From a bacterium (GTDB lineage: Bacteria > JAMCPX01), in contig JAJYLN010000002.1 in NCBI GenBank assembly GCA_021787665.1, positions 138,377 through 202,376 on the forward strand: DNA of 64,000 nucleotides, read 5' to 3'. The number at the start of each line of letters is the position of its first letter. Positions within the stretch are counted from its first letter, which is position 1. A program made the position numbers and the translations under genes. Below are positions 18,263-26,959 of the stretch, one piece after another. The notes below the pieces were generated by a model. That model saw only the letters and a list, made by a program, of their open reading frames with translations, did not search any database and was not told where the DNA came from.

Positions 18263-19717
18263 ATGAGAAACAAAACCATCGTTGAAGAGAAAGCCATCTT
18301 TGAGTACGGTGTTGGCAGGGGAGCTGTGCAGCATACCACTGTCGGAGACATCGATGATACGTATTTGCGGCACGACATAGAAGGCATGACCGATCCAGGC
18401 GAGCCTGAGGTCGTGCGGCATTTCACGAGGCTATCTACTATGAACCACAGCCTCGATGTCGGCATGTACCCCCTTGGCTCATGCACGATGAAGTACAATC
18501 CCAAGGTCATGGAGAGCGCGGCCGGGGAAAAGAGCTTCTCCTCGGTACATCCCGCAGCACCCCAGTCCATGACCCAGGGCGTCCTCGAGCTCATGTATGG
18601 TGTTGAGCAGTACCTCAAGACAATGACCGGGATGCACAGCTTCTCCCTCCAGCCGGCAGCGGGCGCTCACGGAGAGCTTGCGGGCATGCTCATCGCTGCA
18701 AAGTACCACAGGGCGAACAAGACGGGCAGACACACGATACTTGTCCCGGACACAGCGCATGGCACCAATCCGGCGAGCGCTGCGATGGCCGGGTTCAGGG
18801 TCGTGAATATACCGTCGGGCCGTCATGGTATGATAGAGGCCGACACACTGAAAAAGATCATCGACGGCGAAACGGCAGGCATCATGCTCACGGTACCGAA
18901 CACGCTCGGTATCTTCGAAGAGCAGATCGTCGCTATCGCCGGGCTCGTGCACGACGCCGGGGGAGTCGTCTATGTGGACGGGGCCAACTTCAATGCCCTG
19001 CTCGGTAAGGCGAGGTACGGGGATATGGGGGTGGACATTGTCCATCTGAACCTCCATAAGACATTCGCCACGCCGCACGGGACCGGCGGGCCAGGCGCCG
19101 GAGCAATCGGCGTGTCGTCTGCGCTGAGGGAATTTCTGCCCGTCCCGGTCGTTGAAAAGCGGGGACATAAGATCGTCATGAACTATGGCCTGAAGAACAC
19201 GATAGGGAGGATGACAGGCTTTTACGGCAACATCGGAATTCTTATACGAGCGTACACCTACATGCGTATGCTCGGCGTACGGGGAGCAGGGCAGGTCGCA
19301 GCGATTGCGACACTGAACGCGAACTACCTTCGGTCGCTCCTCAAAGACCGCTACAACCTGCCGTACGCCACCCCCACTCTACACGAGGTCGTGTTCGACG
19401 ACACGCTGCAGAACGCCTTCGGCGTAAAGACCATCGATATCGCTAAGCGTCTGATCGACTACGGTTTCCACCCGCCCACCATCTATTTCCCGCTCATTGT
19501 CCACGGGGCGATCATGATCGAGCCCACAGAGACCGAGTCGAAGGATGAGATAGACAGGTTCGTTGCTGCTATGAGAGCAATTGCGGACGAGGCACAAAGT
19601 ATGCCGCAGACCGTCATCGGTGCGCCGCAGTCGGCACCAGTCGCGAGGGTCAACGAAGTAAAGGCCGCCCGCGAACCCGTGCTGGTCTACCGTCCGCAGG
19701 AGGGGCCGCGACGATAA
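18263..19717 (+). CDS. gcvPB: glycine dehydrogenase (decarboxylating) subunit 2
   Basis: The 484-residue C-terminal half of the split P-protein of the glycine cleavage system binds PLP and decarboxylates glycine with GcvPA and GcvH. The PLP lysine is Lys266 in HLNLHKTFATPHGTGGPGAG, and HGTNPASAAMAGF and VDGANFNALLG are also present. It starts one base after the rodA stop. No gcvPA, gcvH or gcvT is visible here, so its partners must be elsewhere. Its place behind the rod operon is unusual. The last ~30 residues are low-complexity (APQSAPVAR) and may be lineage-specific. Confidence 0.95.
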   Translation: MRNKTIVEEKAIFEYGVGRGAVQHTTVGDIDDTYLRHDIEGMTDPGEPEVVRHFTRLSTMNHSLDVGMYPLGSCTMKYNPKVMESAAGEKSFSSVHPAAPQSMTQGVLELMYGVEQYLKTMTGMHSFSLQPAAGAHGELAGMLIAAKYHRANKTGRHTILVPDTAHGTNPASAAMAGFRVVNIPSGRHGMIEADTLKKIIDGETAGIMLTVPNTLGIFEEQIVAIAGLVHDAGGVVYVDGANFNALLGKARYGDMGVDIVHLNLHKTFATPHGTGGPGAGAIGVSSALREFLPVPVVEKRGHKIVMNYGLKNTIGRMTGFYGNIGILIRAYTYMRMLGVRGAGQVAAIATLNANYLRSLLKDRYNLPYATPTLHEVVFDDTLQNAFGVKTIDIAKRLIDYGFHPPTIYFPLIVHGAIMIEPTETESKDEIDRFVAAMRAIADEAQSMPQTVIGAPQSAPVARVNEVKAAREPVLVYRPQEGPRR

Positions 19718-19734
19718 GTAGAGCGGCATATTCT

Positions 19735-19990
19735 ATGCAATCGTTCCAGATGTTATGAATAGAAATCCAATGTCCTTCATCGCTGCCTCGTGTCACAAGC
19801 GAATACATCCGCTCGGAAAGATAATCGGTAGTAGTAAAGGACTGGCTCTGTAGCCATGAAACGGCATTGCTGTAGAGCGCCGTGTTCGTCTGACTCAAAG
19901 CCTGCAAGGGTGAAACCGTAAATTTCTGTTCAAATGCCCCCGTCTGGTCCAAGGCGGTCCTTAGCGTACGATTTTTTCCGAATTCTGCGA
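19735..19990 (-). pseudogene. unidentified gene remnant downstream of the PIN toxin-antitoxin pair
   Basis: The minus strand is open without a proper start from just after the antitoxin stop (about 19990) into the end of gcvPB. The peptide looks protein-like, not random: GKNRTLRTALDQTGAFEQ, then TALYSNAVSWLQSQSFTTTD. There is no ATG with a ribosome-binding site, and the frame runs antisense into gcvPB. It could be the tail of a transporter such as a DHA2-type MFS protein, but this is a guess. Confidence 0.3.
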
Positions 19991-19996
19991 CTACCC

Positions 19997-20206
19997 TTAC
20001 TTATGCGCCTTCGATTTCTTCCTTAATTGCATGGCTGCATGACTGAGTTCCACAACCGATTTATTAGCCCAAAGGGTTCTTTGCCATTGAGTGTAATCAA
20101 ACGGCTCTCTTATCAATAACGCAATAAATCTTTCGGCCTCGACTTCTCCCAATGTATTGATAAGAGCCTCTATACCTTTGATTTTTATTTCTGTGTCAGT
20201 AATCAT
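19997..20206 (-). CDS. putative antitoxin of PIN-toxin pair
   Basis: The 69-residue helical protein (EALINTLGEVEAERFIALLI, ending in a basic KKSKAHK tail) has its ATG overlapping the stop of the upstream PIN gene by 4 bases. Size, coupling and charge fit a type II antitoxin, although the toxin-first order is the reverse of the usual one. No DNA-binding fold is obvious. The AT content is higher than in flanking genes, suggesting acquisition. Confidence 0.65.
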   Translation of the reverse strand: MITDTEIKIKGIEALINTLGEVEAERFIALLIREPFDYTQWQRTLWANKSVVELSHAAMQLRKKSKAHK

Positions 20207-20637
20207 TTGGCTGTCTCCTTTATAAAGGATATCGGATCGATAACCTTTATTTTCATGATACCTAATGCTTTTTTAATCAAGTCATCGTCTGTTGTTATAA
20301 AATAGGTGCATCTCATGGCTATTGCACAAGCAAGATGAATCGAATCTTTGCTCTGGATACCTATGAGATGGAATCTTTTTGCTTTCTCAAGTATTTCTTT
20401 TGTCTCACCTGTATCTACCATGGCATGTTTTTTCCACTCTCTAATGGCAAGTCTTCTTTGATCAAATGGATTCGCTTCATTTTCAAAATCCAGCATGTAC
20501 GACCATGTGAGTTCGAGGTTTCTTTGAGAAATCTGCCGTTGAATATCTAATTTGGCTTCAGTCTCAAGTTTAATGCGGAGTTGTTTCTGGTCATCAAAAG
20601 GTCGATTAAAACAGCTATTATCAAGGTATATTCTCAT
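20203..20637 (-). CDS. PIN-domain protein, probable toxin ribonuclease
   Basis: This 144-residue PIN-fold protein has conserved acidic residues in RIYLDNSCFNRP (first Asp), SKDSIHLACAIAM (central Asp) and FITTDDDLIKKA (C-terminal Asp cluster), the metal-binding set of PIN nucleases. A TTG nine bases upstream (20646) is an alternative start. With the overlapping small downstream gene it forms a likely type II toxin-antitoxin pair. The region is AT-rich and surrounded by gene remnants. Confidence 0.75.
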   Translation of the reverse strand: MRIYLDNSCFNRPFDDQKQLRIKLETEAKLDIQRQISQRNLELTWSYMLDFENEANPFDQRRLAIREWKKHAMVDTGETKEILEKAKRFHLIGIQSKDSIHLACAIAMRCTYFITTDDDLIKKALGIMKIKVIDPISFIKETAK

Positions 20638-20831
20638 TGAATCCAATTAAAATATTAAATTACTAACTTGTCAAATGTCGTATCGAATAACTCTTATGTG
20701 TGGCAGGCCTACGGATGCAAAAGATGGTCTGTCCGGACAAATCGACTTCCGTAGTTCGATTCTGCGGGTTGATCCTTTGGTGATTGATGGTATATTTGGC
20801 CTTTTTCTTCCCCTGCCTGATAATCCGCTGT
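20638..20831. other. non-coding strip between PIN pair and outer-membrane protein remnant
   Basis: Part of the gene-poor interval 20638-21203. It shows no ORF with a start and ribosome-binding site. It includes a short palindrome (TGTCCGGACA around 20730) and a CCTTTTTCTTCCCC stretch near 20800 without a stable stem before it, so no terminator is called. Confidence 0.4.
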
Positions 20832-21107
20832 TTATACGGGTCTGTTGTCGGGGGCCATTTTTTGCATGCCGAGGCCCGGGTAAACTTGGCCGTTGTCCTT
20901 GAGCTCGTGGATGTCCGCTTCGCGAGCTGGGGCCAGTATATATGGAACATGAACCCCAGCTTGAAGTTTACGCTCTGTGCGCCGTTACCACCGAATCTGT
21001 CAAAGAGGGGGGCATAGTTTACCTGCACGAACAGGCGGGTCCTCGACGTTCTGAAGAACAAGACGACTCCTCCTACGGACATGCCGAAATCGGTGTAGTT
21101 GACGTCT
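20832..21107 (-). pseudogene. C-terminal remnant of an outer-membrane beta-barrel-like protein, frameshifted
   Basis: On the minus strand an open frame without start reads DVNYTDFGMSVGGVVLFF, then RLFVQVNYAPLFDRFGG and FKLGFMFHIYW, with alternating hydrophobic residues typical of barrel strands. Around 20940 the protein-like signal moves to another frame (PAREADIHELKDNGQVYPG), ending at TAA 20832-20834. This implies a frameshift in a gene whose 5' part is already lost. Neither part has a plausible start codon. Confidence 0.55.
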
Positions 21108-21203
21108 AATCACAATTCCACCTCATTGTTCCCTGTCTGACAGGGAAACCTGCTATGTAGCAAGCGACATTGAAAAAGGAAGGCTTGCCTGAGGACGGGC
21201 CGG
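21108..21203. other. intergenic strip with short hairpin
   Basis: CCCTGT (21131-21136) pairs with ACAGGG (21140-21145). No U-tract follows on either strand, so it is not a convincing terminator. No other signal is seen. Confidence 0.35.
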
Positions 21204-21911
21204 ATGATATGCTTTATGAATGAACTATTTTCAGAGGACGATGGAAAGGGTATGGACGGAGCATTGGTATCGCTGAGGGGGATCAGCAGGTTTTACGAGG
21301 GCGGCAGCATCCATGCGCTGGAGGGCATAGACCTCGATATAGCTGACGGCGATTTCATCGCTGTGACCGGCCCCTCGGGCTCCGGCAAGTCGACGCTGTT
21401 GAGCATTATCGGTGGCCTTGAGCTGCCGACGAGCGGTACCATGCTGGTGGACCGGGAGCCCCTGTCCTCGGGGCGGATAGACACGTATCGGCAAAAATTT
21501 ATCGGGTTTGTATTTCAGGCATTCTACCTGATACCGACGCTCACGGCGCTCGAGAATGTACAGCTCCCCATGTTTGGCGTCGTACGGAGCAGAAAACAGC
21601 GTGCCGACAAGGCGCTGGCACTGCTCGATACCGTAGGGCTATCGCACCGGCGTCATCACCTGCCGCAGAACATGTCCGGAGGGGAGAGGCAGAGGGTAGC
21701 CATCGCAAGGAGCCTTGCCAATGACCCTTCCCTGATACTCGCAGACGAGCCGACCGGCAACCTCGATTCTGCATCGTCTACAGCGGTGCTCGATACCCTG
21801 GAAAGGATAAACTCGAGCAACCGTACGGCGATCGTCCTCGTTACCCATGAGGCTTCCATCGCACAGCATGCGCACAAGATCGTGAAGATGAAAGACGGGA
21901 AACTGCAATAG
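21204..21911 (+). CDS. orphan ABC transporter ATP-binding protein (LolD/MacB type)
   Basis: The 235-residue ATPase has Walker A GPSGSGKST, the signature MSGGERQRVA, Walker B LILADEPTGNLD and the H-loop VTHEAS. The DEPTGNLDSAS context and overall sequence match the LolD/MacB/FtsE branch, which energises FtsX-like permeases. No permease gene is adjacent on either side, and the upstream neighbour is a decayed gene. It may pair with a permease elsewhere or be left over from a lost operon. Several in-frame ATGs exist (21204, 21219, 21252); 21204 has GAGG nine bases upstream. Confidence 0.9.
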   Translation: MICFMNELFSEDDGKGMDGALVSLRGISRFYEGGSIHALEGIDLDIADGDFIAVTGPSGSGKSTLLSIIGGLELPTSGTMLVDREPLSSGRIDTYRQKFIGFVFQAFYLIPTLTALENVQLPMFGVVRSRKQRADKALALLDTVGLSHRRHHLPQNMSGGERQRVAIARSLANDPSLILADEPTGNLDSASSTAVLDTLERINSSNRTAIVLVTHEASIAQHAHKIVKMKDGKLQ

Positions 21912-22279
21912 AGGCGACGACCGAGATTGAAAATATGTTTTACCGCAGCAAAAATGGAGCTTCCCCTCCCATCGTTGTATTATAATGGACTAAGAAATAA
22001 ATAGGATTGTCAGGATGGTATAGTAATTGCAGGATATACATCATGCAGGGTGTTAACATTTATAGACGGTGCCGAGGGAGAAATCATGCCAAGTACTACC
22101 AAACGACGTGTTACGTTTATTTGCGGGGTCAATCAGGAGAAGCACGCCGGGGAGGCCGTCCTCGAAGGGGTATTCCGTTACTAACTTGACTATCGGCATC
22201 ATGCTTGCTTTCGAACAGTCGGAATGATACATTCACTAGTACATGTACGTTATGCGAAAAAATGGGGTGGTAGGATACT
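21912..22279. other. 368-bp intergenic region with promoter-like boxes and one tiny ORF
   Basis: It contains a perfect TATAAT (21981-21986) without a good -35 box, and ATGGTATAGT at 22015-22024, which repeats the box upstream of the gene at 6335. A 32-codon ORF at 22086 is listed separately. No tRNA or stable terminator is seen. Confidence 0.4.
22086..22184 (+). CDS. candidate 32-residue small protein
   Basis: ATG at 22086 is preceded by a strong GAGGGAG ribosome-binding site at normal spacing, and the ORF ends at TAA 22182-22184. The peptide begins MPSTTKRRVTFICGVN and ends EAVLEGVFRY. The RVTFICGVN part resembles the first strand of some hydrolases, so it may be a truncated gene instead of a true small protein. 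Only the ribosome-binding site and composition support it. Confidence 0.35.
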   Translation: MPSTTKRRVTFICGVNQEKHAGEAVLEGVFRY

Positions 22280-24073
22280 ATGAAAGAGGAAAAGACCTAT
22301 CTGTCATCTGAGAGGGAGTCCTTCGATCATCTTACCGCGGCGAGGCGGGTCGAGAGGACTGTTTTCTTCTCGACCAACAAGAAAGATTTCGCGTGGATGA
22401 GGGAGAACGTTCCCTGCCAGACGGTGTGTCCTGCGCTGACCAATGTCCCCGGCTATATATATGCAGACTATCAGGATAGGTACGGCAGGTCATACGAGAT
22501 CAACCGCTATGTCAACATACTACCCGGCGTACTCGGTAGGATCTGTTCGAGACCGTGTGAGCTCGCGTGCAGACATGGGTGGCCGGGCTTTGGCGAGCCG
22601 GTCGCGATATGCCACCTGAAAAGGGTCGCGAGCGATTTCAAGCCCGAGGGTCACCGCATAGAGGAGTTCATGTTCGGACCTTCGGGAAAGAAGGTCGCAA
22701 TCATCGGATCCGGTCCTGCCGGACTCGGTGCGGCTCACGACCTCGCCATATTCGGCCACAAAGTGACCATATACGAGGCACTCGATCGTCCGGGCGGCAT
22801 GCTCAGATACGGCATACCCGAGTTCAGGCTCCCGAGGAGCATCCTCGATGTAGAGATCTCGAATATCCTGAGGCTCGGGGTAGACCTGCATGCAGGGGTC
22901 CGCGTGGGCAAAGACATAAAACTCGAAGAGCTCCTCCGGTCCCATGATGCCGTCCTGCTCGCGGCCGGAACGTACAGGCCGAACAGACTGGGGATAAAAG
23001 GCGAGGTGACGGACCACGTCTATTCCGGACTCGACTTCATGATGGACGTCAATGCCGGCAAGGATATGTTCGTGGGCAGTAAGGTCCTTGTCATAGGAGG
23101 CGGGTATACGGCGATGGACTGTGCGAGGGCCTCCCTGCGACTCGGCGCTAAAAGGGTCATCATAAATATCCTTACTACGGAGGATTACATAACCGTTAAC
23201 AGGGATGAGCTCAGCGAGGTCAAGACCGAGAACGTTGAGATACGGGGGCTCGTCTCAATCGAGCATATCGATCGCTCTGGGGCCGGTCTGGCCGTGAGGT
23301 TCAGGAGAAACAGGCTCGGCGGGTACGGCGAGAAGGGCGAGAGGCTCGCCGTACCCATAAAAGGGTCAGATTTTACCGACGATACGGAGAGCGTGATTTA
23401 CGCCATCGGGCAGAGGCCTGAGACAGAGTTTATGAAAGACATCGCACCGATTGGGAAAAACGGCATGGTGGAGTTCGACAGGACCAGCTCCGCGACGGGA
23501 GTCAGGGGGCTTTTTGTTGCAGGCGATTTCGGGACCGGCGCCTCCACCGTGATAGAGTCTGTAGCGTCCGGACGCGGGGCTGCATGGTCCATCGACCGGT
23601 TCCTGATGGATCGTACCAGGAGGAAGAAGGTCGTGAGGTTCGAGAAGTATACCGAGCTGCAGAGAGAGCGCGCGTGGGATTTCATCCCGAGACAGACCAT
23701 GCCTACGTTGCCGGTGAAGGAGCGCATCGATCAGGCGGAGGTCGAGATGGGTCTCAGCATGACATTCGGCAAAGAGGAGGCAAAGCGGTGCTACCTGTGC
23801 TACCTGAAGTTCGAGATAGATGTCGCGAGGTGCATTTACTGCCGCTACTGCATAGACGTCTGCCCCACGAACTGCATCCACACGACCAAAGACGTCATGA
23901 CAGAGGAGGATGGACGAGAGGAGCTGGCAACTACGGAAAACTGGAACGAGGTAAGCGCGATCGTTATTGATAACAACAATTGCATACGGTGCGGGAACTG
24001 CAAGAAGGTATGTCCTGTCGAGTGTATAGATGTCGTGAAAGTCGAACATATAGAGCAGGACGTGGAGGCCTGA
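22280..24073 (+). CDS. GltD-like FAD/NAD(P) oxidoreductase with C-terminal 2x[4Fe-4S] domain
   Basis: The 597-residue flavoprotein has an N-terminal Fe-S helical domain (CQTVCPALTNVPG, CSRPCELACRHG), an FAD-binding Rossmann fold (AIIGSGPAGLGAAHDLA), an NAD(P) fold (VLVIGGGYTAMDCARASLRLG) and two C-terminal ferredoxin clusters (CIYCRYCIDVCPTNC, CIRCGNCKKVCPVEC). This architecture matches NAD(P)H:ferredoxin-type electron-transfer modules related to glutamate synthase small subunits. Lying upstream of a 2-oxoacid:ferredoxin oxidoreductase that lacks its own ferredoxin subunit, it probably carries electrons between that enzyme and NAD(P). AGGA precedes the ATG. Confidence 0.9.
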   Translation: MKEEKTYLSSERESFDHLTAARRVERTVFFSTNKKDFAWMRENVPCQTVCPALTNVPGYIYADYQDRYGRSYEINRYVNILPGVLGRICSRPCELACRHGWPGFGEPVAICHLKRVASDFKPEGHRIEEFMFGPSGKKVAIIGSGPAGLGAAHDLAIFGHKVTIYEALDRPGGMLRYGIPEFRLPRSILDVEISNILRLGVDLHAGVRVGKDIKLEELLRSHDAVLLAAGTYRPNRLGIKGEVTDHVYSGLDFMMDVNAGKDMFVGSKVLVIGGGYTAMDCARASLRLGAKRVIINILTTEDYITVNRDELSEVKTENVEIRGLVSIEHIDRSGAGLAVRFRRNRLGGYGEKGERLAVPIKGSDFTDDTESVIYAIGQRPETEFMKDIAPIGKNGMVEFDRTSSATGVRGLFVAGDFGTGASTVIESVASGRGAAWSIDRFLMDRTRRKKVVRFEKYTELQRERAWDFIPRQTMPTLPVKERIDQAEVEMGLSMTFGKEEAKRCYLCYLKFEIDVARCIYCRYCIDVCPTNCIHTTKDVMTEEDGREELATTENWNEVSAIVIDNNNCIRCGNCKKVCPVECIDVVKVEHIEQDVEA

Positions 24074-24075
24074 GC

Positions 24076-25110
24076 ATGGCGAAGAAAGCCCTGAAATACG
24101 TTATCATCGGCGACGGGCATGCGGGTAATAGTGCCGCAGAGACATTGAGGAGGGGCAGTCCGGACGCCGATATAGCGATCATATCTGCGAAGCCGACCCA
24201 CTACTTCGATCACAGCATGCTCGCATCTTTCCTTCTGGATAAGAAAGACATAACCTCGTTATACCTTTATCCGTATACATGGTATAAGGAACATACTATC
24301 AGGTTGAGGCTCAACCAGACCGTTATCAGGGTAGATCCGGGCAAACACGAGCTCATGCTTGCACACAACGAGCGTATGCATTATGACAGGCTCCTTGTTG
24401 CGTCCGGAGCAAAACCGAAGCTGCCTGAGTCCCTGTCGAGGTACAAGGGCTTGCTGACTATGTTTACAGATGCTGTCGATGCAATGAAACTCAGGGAGCG
24501 GCTCGGGAAGCTGAAGCACGTCACGATGGTCGGAGGAGATTGTATCGGGCTGCATCTCGCTGGTTCTATGCTAAAGCTTGGGAAATCAATTACTTGTATA
24601 TTAAATGAATATAGTTTCTGGCCTCTTGAATATGATACATCGGTAAAGGATAAATTGATAGAGGGCCTTAAAAAGAAGCACATCGAGGTACTAGCGGACG
24701 ATATAACAACGGAGATTGTTAAGGAAGGAACAGGTCTTACTGTCATGACAAAGAACGGCAAAATCATAAAAACGGACCTTGCTTTCCTGACATCAGGCAT
24801 GATCCCGAATATAGATTTTCTCGATGGAAGCGGGATAGATGTCCAGACCGGCATACTCGTGGATGAATACATGCATACCAGTGCCCAGGACGTTTGGGCC
24901 GCAGGAGAATGTGCGACTGTGTATTATCCGGAACTAAAGGATTACCGGCAATCGACCGGCGAAGTCAATGCAAAGATGCTCGGAAACATATCTGCGAGGA
25001 ACATGCTCGATGAAAAAAAGGCCGTAAGCCTTGCCGAGCCTGGGAAGATCACTATCGGGGGCGAGGATTTTATCACCTATGGGTGGAAAGGGTTCTCCAT
25101 TGACGTATGA
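24076..25110 (+). CDS. FAD-dependent pyridine nucleotide-disulfide-type oxidoreductase
   Basis: This 344-residue flavoprotein resembles NADH:rubredoxin and nitrite-reductase-type oxidoreductases. An FAD Rossmann motif opens the chain (YVIIGDGHAGNSAAE), NAD-binding residues follow (VTMVGGDCIGLHLAG), and the second FAD contact is VWAAGECATVYY. No redox-active CxxC is seen, so it is not a disulfide reductase. The start at 24076 has GGAGG seven bases before it. It sits between the GltD-like protein and the oxoacid oxidoreductase, probably as an alternative electron-transfer partner. Its middle (about 24570-24790) is AT-richer than its ends. Confidence 0.87.
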   Translation: MAKKALKYVIIGDGHAGNSAAETLRRGSPDADIAIISAKPTHYFDHSMLASFLLDKKDITSLYLYPYTWYKEHTIRLRLNQTVIRVDPGKHELMLAHNERMHYDRLLVASGAKPKLPESLSRYKGLLTMFTDAVDAMKLRERLGKLKHVTMVGGDCIGLHLAGSMLKLGKSITCILNEYSFWPLEYDTSVKDKLIEGLKKKHIEVLADDITTEIVKEGTGLTVMTKNGKIIKTDLAFLTSGMIPNIDFLDGSGIDVQTGILVDEYMHTSAQDVWAAGECATVYYPELKDYRQSTGEVNAKMLGNISARNMLDEKKAVSLAEPGKITIGGEDFITYGWKGFSIDV

Positions 25111-26956
25111 AAAAAGCCTGACAATCGAGATATGCGGCAGTTCCGGTGACAGGGCGCTTGCAGCGGGCGAGATACTGATAAAGACCCTGTCTGATATCGG
25201 CTACCACGTCATCTCGTTCGATGCCTACCCTGCAGAGATCCGGGGGTTCGGAAAGACTGTTGCCCACATGAGAGCGGGCAGGGAATTTATGCTCAGCCTG
25301 AGCCGCAAGGTCGACATCCTGATATCGCTCAGCGACCGATATGCTATCGAGCAGCTCAGGAACTTGAACGATGAAGGGGTGGTACTTTTTGATAACAGGC
25401 CGAACAACGTTGTTTATGAAGACCTCCCCCATGATGCAGATCAGACCGAGGCGCACAGGCTTGGCCCCGGCGTATATACTGAAAAAGAAGGATGGAAGAC
25501 TCCGACGAAGGACGATGTCAGTATTGCAGGGCATCTCGGTCCGGGCATGTATTTGTACGGCATACCGCTATACCAGCTCAGTCAGAAGACGACGAATGAA
25601 TCCAGGTCTCGGAACATCGTGGTTCTGGGGGCGGTTGCTGCACTGTTCAACGTACCGGAGAAGGAATTTATCAATAACCTCACCGCAAAGCTCGGGAAAA
25701 AAGACAAGAGTATAGAGTCGATCATTGCCGCATTCGAAGAAGGTCGCCGGTACGTGATCGAAAACATCGTGAAGCTCGATCCGTACAGCTTCGAGAAGCT
25801 CTCCGTTGATAGGAAAAGCTATAGGCTGATGGACGGGAACAAGGCGGTCGCACAGGCAGCCATCGATATGGGATGCAAGCTGTACGCGGGATATCCCATC
25901 ACGCCGGCCACGAAGATCATGGAGATACTGTCCGATGAGCTGCCCCGGCACGGAGGTGTCGTCGTACAGACCGAGGACGAGATATCCGCGATAGGGCATG
26001 TGACCGGGGCGGGGTTTGCCGGCGTAAGGGCGATGACCGCGACGTCAGGACCGGGCTTCTGTCTCATGACAGAGTTCATCGGGTACAATGTGATGTCCGA
26101 GAATCCGATCGTCGTCGTCGATAGTCAGAGGGGAGGGCCGGCTACCGGGCTTCCGACGAAGACAGAGCAGTCCGACCTCAATCATGCGCTGTTTGCGGGA
26201 AACGGCGATACGCCGAGAATCGTCGTCGCTCCTACGAGCGCCAAGGAATGTTACCAGTGGACAGCCGAGGCTTTCTACCTTGCGGAGAAATACCAGACGC
26301 CGGTCATCGTGCTCATGGACCTGTTCCTGTCGTTGTCGGTGAGGAACGTTTCTCTTGATCCCATCCCGGACTACAAGAAGGGCGGCAATAAATTCCCGAC
26401 TCAGGAGGACATGAAGCTCTATCTCCGACAGAAGATAACTGACGACGGCGTATCCCCGCGCGCACTGCCGGGACTGGAAAACGGGTATCAGGCTGTCTCA
26501 GGCCTCGAGCAGAACGAGTATGGGACCCCGGTCTATGACGAACTTTCGCATACCAGGATGACAGAGAAGAGGTTCAGGAAGATACAGACCGCCCTTGAGA
26601 ACGATGTCCCGCTGCCCCAGAGGATCGGCGTGTCCGGAAGGGTAAAAGTCGGCGTCATATCATGGGGATCCACGACAGGTGCGGTCATGGATGCGCTTGA
26701 CAGTATTTTGAAACAAGGCAAGAGCGTGGCTATGCTCAAGGTCATCGTGATAAACCCGCTCAGAGAAAAGGAGATACAGGCGTTCTTTGATGACTGCGAG
26801 AAAGTGCTGGTGCCGGAGCTCAACTACGAAGGACAGTTCGCAAACTGGCTTTCCATGCATTTTCAGAAGAAGTTATACCGGTATAACAAGGTAGCGGCAA
26901 GACCCATCACGCACGACGAGATAGAGGAAGAGATCAACAGGCTGTTGGAGGAATAG
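25100..26956 (+). CDS. korA: 2-oxoacid:acceptor oxidoreductase, fused gamma-alpha subunit
   Basis: The ~618-residue subunit has an N-terminal gamma domain (~1-180, SLTIEICGSSGDRALAAGE, RGFGKTVAHMRAG) fused to the alpha pyrimidine-binding domain, with YPITPATKIMEIL, EDEISAIGHVTGAGFAGVR and SGPGFCLMTEF, and a C-terminal domain III. This is the KorA-type layout of 2-oxoglutarate oxidoreductases, though other 2-oxoacids are possible. A TTG at 25100 with GGAAAGGG seven bases upstream is the best start, overlapping the previous gene by 11 bases. An in-frame ATG at 25079 lacks a ribosome-binding site. Confidence 0.9.
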   Translation: MTYEKSLTIEICGSSGDRALAAGEILIKTLSDIGYHVISFDAYPAEIRGFGKTVAHMRAGREFMLSLSRKVDILISLSDRYAIEQLRNLNDEGVVLFDNRPNNVVYEDLPHDADQTEAHRLGPGVYTEKEGWKTPTKDDVSIAGHLGPGMYLYGIPLYQLSQKTTNESRSRNIVVLGAVAALFNVPEKEFINNLTAKLGKKDKSIESIIAAFEEGRRYVIENIVKLDPYSFEKLSVDRKSYRLMDGNKAVAQAAIDMGCKLYAGYPITPATKIMEILSDELPRHGGVVVQTEDEISAIGHVTGAGFAGVRAMTATSGPGFCLMTEFIGYNVMSENPIVVVDSQRGGPATGLPTKTEQSDLNHALFAGNGDTPRIVVAPTSAKECYQWTAEAFYLAEKYQTPVIVLMDLFLSLSVRNVSLDPIPDYKKGGNKFPTQEDMKLYLRQKITDDGVSPRALPGLENGYQAVSGLEQNEYGTPVYDELSHTRMTEKRFRKIQTALENDVPLPQRIGVSGRVKVGVISWGSTTGAVMDALDSILKQGKSVAMLKVIVINPLREKEIQAFFDDCEKVLVPELNYEGQFANWLSMHFQKKLYRYNKVAARPITHDEIEEEINRLLEE

Positions 26957-26959
26957 ATT

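Noticed and set aside
20725..20740. TGTCCGGACA palindrome as an operator
   Set aside because: Ten bases are expected by chance and no gene starts nearby.
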